Positions 62,854 to 64,000 of a stretch of DNA of 64,000 nucleotides are shown here, in pieces. The DNA lies in the NCBI GenBank assembly GCA_963717385.1, contig CAVQWE010000012.1, forward strand, positions 62,001 to 126,000, written 5' to 3'. How positions within the stretch are numbered: the stretch's first letter is position 1; each line of letters begins with the position of its first letter. Under the pieces are notes generated by a model. The model did no database searches and was not told the DNA's origin. It was given only the letters and a program-made list of their open reading frames with translations. A program made the translations under genes and the position numbers. The DNA is from Sva-07 sp963717385 (GTDB taxonomy: Bacteria > Actinomycetota > Acidimicrobiia > Acidimicrobiales > Ilumatobacteraceae).

Positions 62854-64000
62854 GGCGTCTCCTGTGCGGATTGGATGGCTCGCCACACCTTTTCGGCGGT
62901 GGCGGGCATGTCGATGTGTCGCACGCCGAGGTGGCTGAGGGCGTCGATCACGGCCGACTGCACTGCCGGCGTCGAGCCGATCGTGCCGGACTCGCCGATG
63001 CCCTTGGCGCCGAGCGGGTTGACGAAGGTCGGGGTTTCCATGTGGATGACCTCGAAACTCGGCAGTTCGGTGGCCGAGATCATGCCGTAGTCGGCGAGGT
63101 TCGAGGTGATGGGGTTGCCGTCTTCGTCGTAGCGAACCTCTTCGAGCAGCGCCTGCGCGGAGCCCTGGGCGATGCCGCCGTGGATCTGGCCGTCGAGCAG
63201 CATCGGGTTGACCACACGGCCAGCGTCGTCGCAGGCGATCTGACGCAGGTGCTTGACCTGACCGGTGCCGGCGTCGACCTCGACCACCGACACGTGAGCG
63301 CCGAACGGGAATGTTGCCTGGCCGGCGTCGAAGCGGGTGTCGATCGTGAGGTCGTCGCCCTGGCCCTTGGCGGCCACGGCGAGGTCGGCCCACGTCTTGG
63401 CCACCGCTGGGGTGCCGGCGACGTGGAACGCGCCGTTGTCCTTGTCGAGCACGATGTCGGCCTCGTCGGCTTCGAGCAGCGTGGCGGCCAGTTTCTGGGC
63501 CTTCTCGACGAGTTCGATCGAGGCCTGGTTGACCGCCACGCCGCCCTGTTGCAACGAACGCGAGCCCATCGTTCCGCCGCCCTCGGGCACCAGATCGGTG
63601 TCACCCCAGATCAGGGTGATCTCGGTCCATCGGGATGCCGGTCTGGTCGCTGGCGATCATCGACCACGACGTGTCGTGACCCTGGCCGTGCGGGCGAGGT
63701 GCCGGTGTACACGAGGGCGGAGCCGTCGTCTTGCACTTCGATCTTGGCGGCCTCACCCATCGGGTCGACACCACCGGTGATCTCCACGTAGACACTCACG
63801 CCGATGCCCAGCAGTTTCTCGTCGCCGGCTTCGCGGCGGCGGGCCTGCTCGGCGCGCAGCTCGGTGTAGCCGGCAGCCTCGAGCGCTTTGTCGAGTGCTC
63901 CTTCGTAATCGCCGACGTCGTAGACGTGGCCGATCGCCGTGGCGTGCGGTTCGAGGAACTTGGGGATCAGGTTCATTCGGCGGACCTCGACGGGGTCCTT
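62850..64000 (-). CDS. coxL: CoxL-like molybdopterin-binding large subunit of aerobic-type CO dehydrogenase/xanthine dehydrogenase family (partial, frameshifted)
   Basis: The gene enters from the right edge. The visible C-terminal part has DPVEVRRMNLIP, GVSVYVEITGGVDP, ALVYTGTSP and HGQGHDTSWSMIASDQTGIP, GGGTMGSRSLQQGGVAV, FPFGAHVSVVEVDAGTGQVK, GIAQGSAQALLEEV and the active-site Glu in GAKGIGESGTIGSTPAV. Frame breaks lie near 63700 and 63625. The diagnostic active-site loop (AYxCSFR for form I, AYRGAGR for form II) lies outside the window, so CO oxidation cannot be confirmed and the substrate could be another aldehyde or heterocycle. Confidence 0.88.

Overview
The window looks like a chromosomal segment of a high-GC actinobacterium, most likely of the class Acidimicrobiia (Ilumatobacter-like). 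The evidence is the strongly GC-rich third positions, frequent GTG starts, dense gene packing with ATGA/GTGA overlaps, and actinobacterial family signatures: galU with a gephyrin-like MoeA and a GlpR-type membrane protein, a DUF501-Ppx pair, a P1B-5 ATPase with a hemerythrin tail, a mycothiol-dependent isomerase-fold protein, and a class E/F sortase. This lineage is an inference from gene content. No stretch longer than about 300 bases lacks a gene, and I see no CRISPR array, prophage or intact insertion sequence.

Layout. 1-8.4 kb: end of a PHP protein, uppP, a SAF/CpaB-like protein, an FmdB-like protein, galU, a glycolipid-binding protein, moeA (possible Glp), moaA, an MDMPI-like protein, moaC, a GlpR-like membrane protein and tRNA-Ala(CGC). 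8.5-14.8 kb: a metal and redox block with a P1B-5 ATPase-hemerythrin fusion, a VIT1/CCC1 transporter, a haem-binding membrane protein, two exported proteins and apbE. 14.8-22.7 kb: methyltransferase, sortase with a DUF4397 surface protein, pepN, PfkB kinase, phosphohexomutase. 22.7-33.7 kb: a nucleoside uptake and salvage block, all on the minus strand: BMP lipoprotein, ABC ATPase, two permeases, two adenosine deaminases, upp, plus a cupredoxin lipoprotein, a PhyH-type oxygenase and a decayed REP-associated transposase. 33.9-43.6 kb: SGNH protein, two enoyl-CoA hydratases, a MoxR-DUF58-transglutaminase cluster, GNAT, Ppx-like, DUF501. 43.6-49 kb: accessory genes for a CO-dehydrogenase-type molybdenum hydroxylase (coxG, a MocA-like transferase, two xdhC pieces, coxE, coxD), interrupted by an NlpC/P60 gene. 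49-58.6 kb: glgX, an amine-oxidase-like flavoprotein, an atypical SDR, a lytic transglycosylase and a small envelope glycosylation cluster. 58.7-64 kb: the structural cox genes coxM and coxS, then a TM protein, HAD phosphatase, K+ channel and HD protein, then coxL, which runs off the right edge.

How it fits together. moaA, moaC and moeA at the left end make the molybdenum cofactor needed by the Cox-type hydroxylase, whose subunits and maturation factors occupy the right third. The nucleoside block would import purine nucleosides and deaminate and salvage them. Convergent gene ends often carry perfect or near-perfect palindromes, several sharing the core GTC(A/T)GAC, and the window holds a truncated REP-associated transposase touching one of them.

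Caution. About 25 apparent single-base frameshifts break otherwise full-length conserved genes. In most of those checked the downstream part is displaced as if by one extra base, so indel errors in the assembly are more likely than real gene decay. Coordinates of such genes span both parts.
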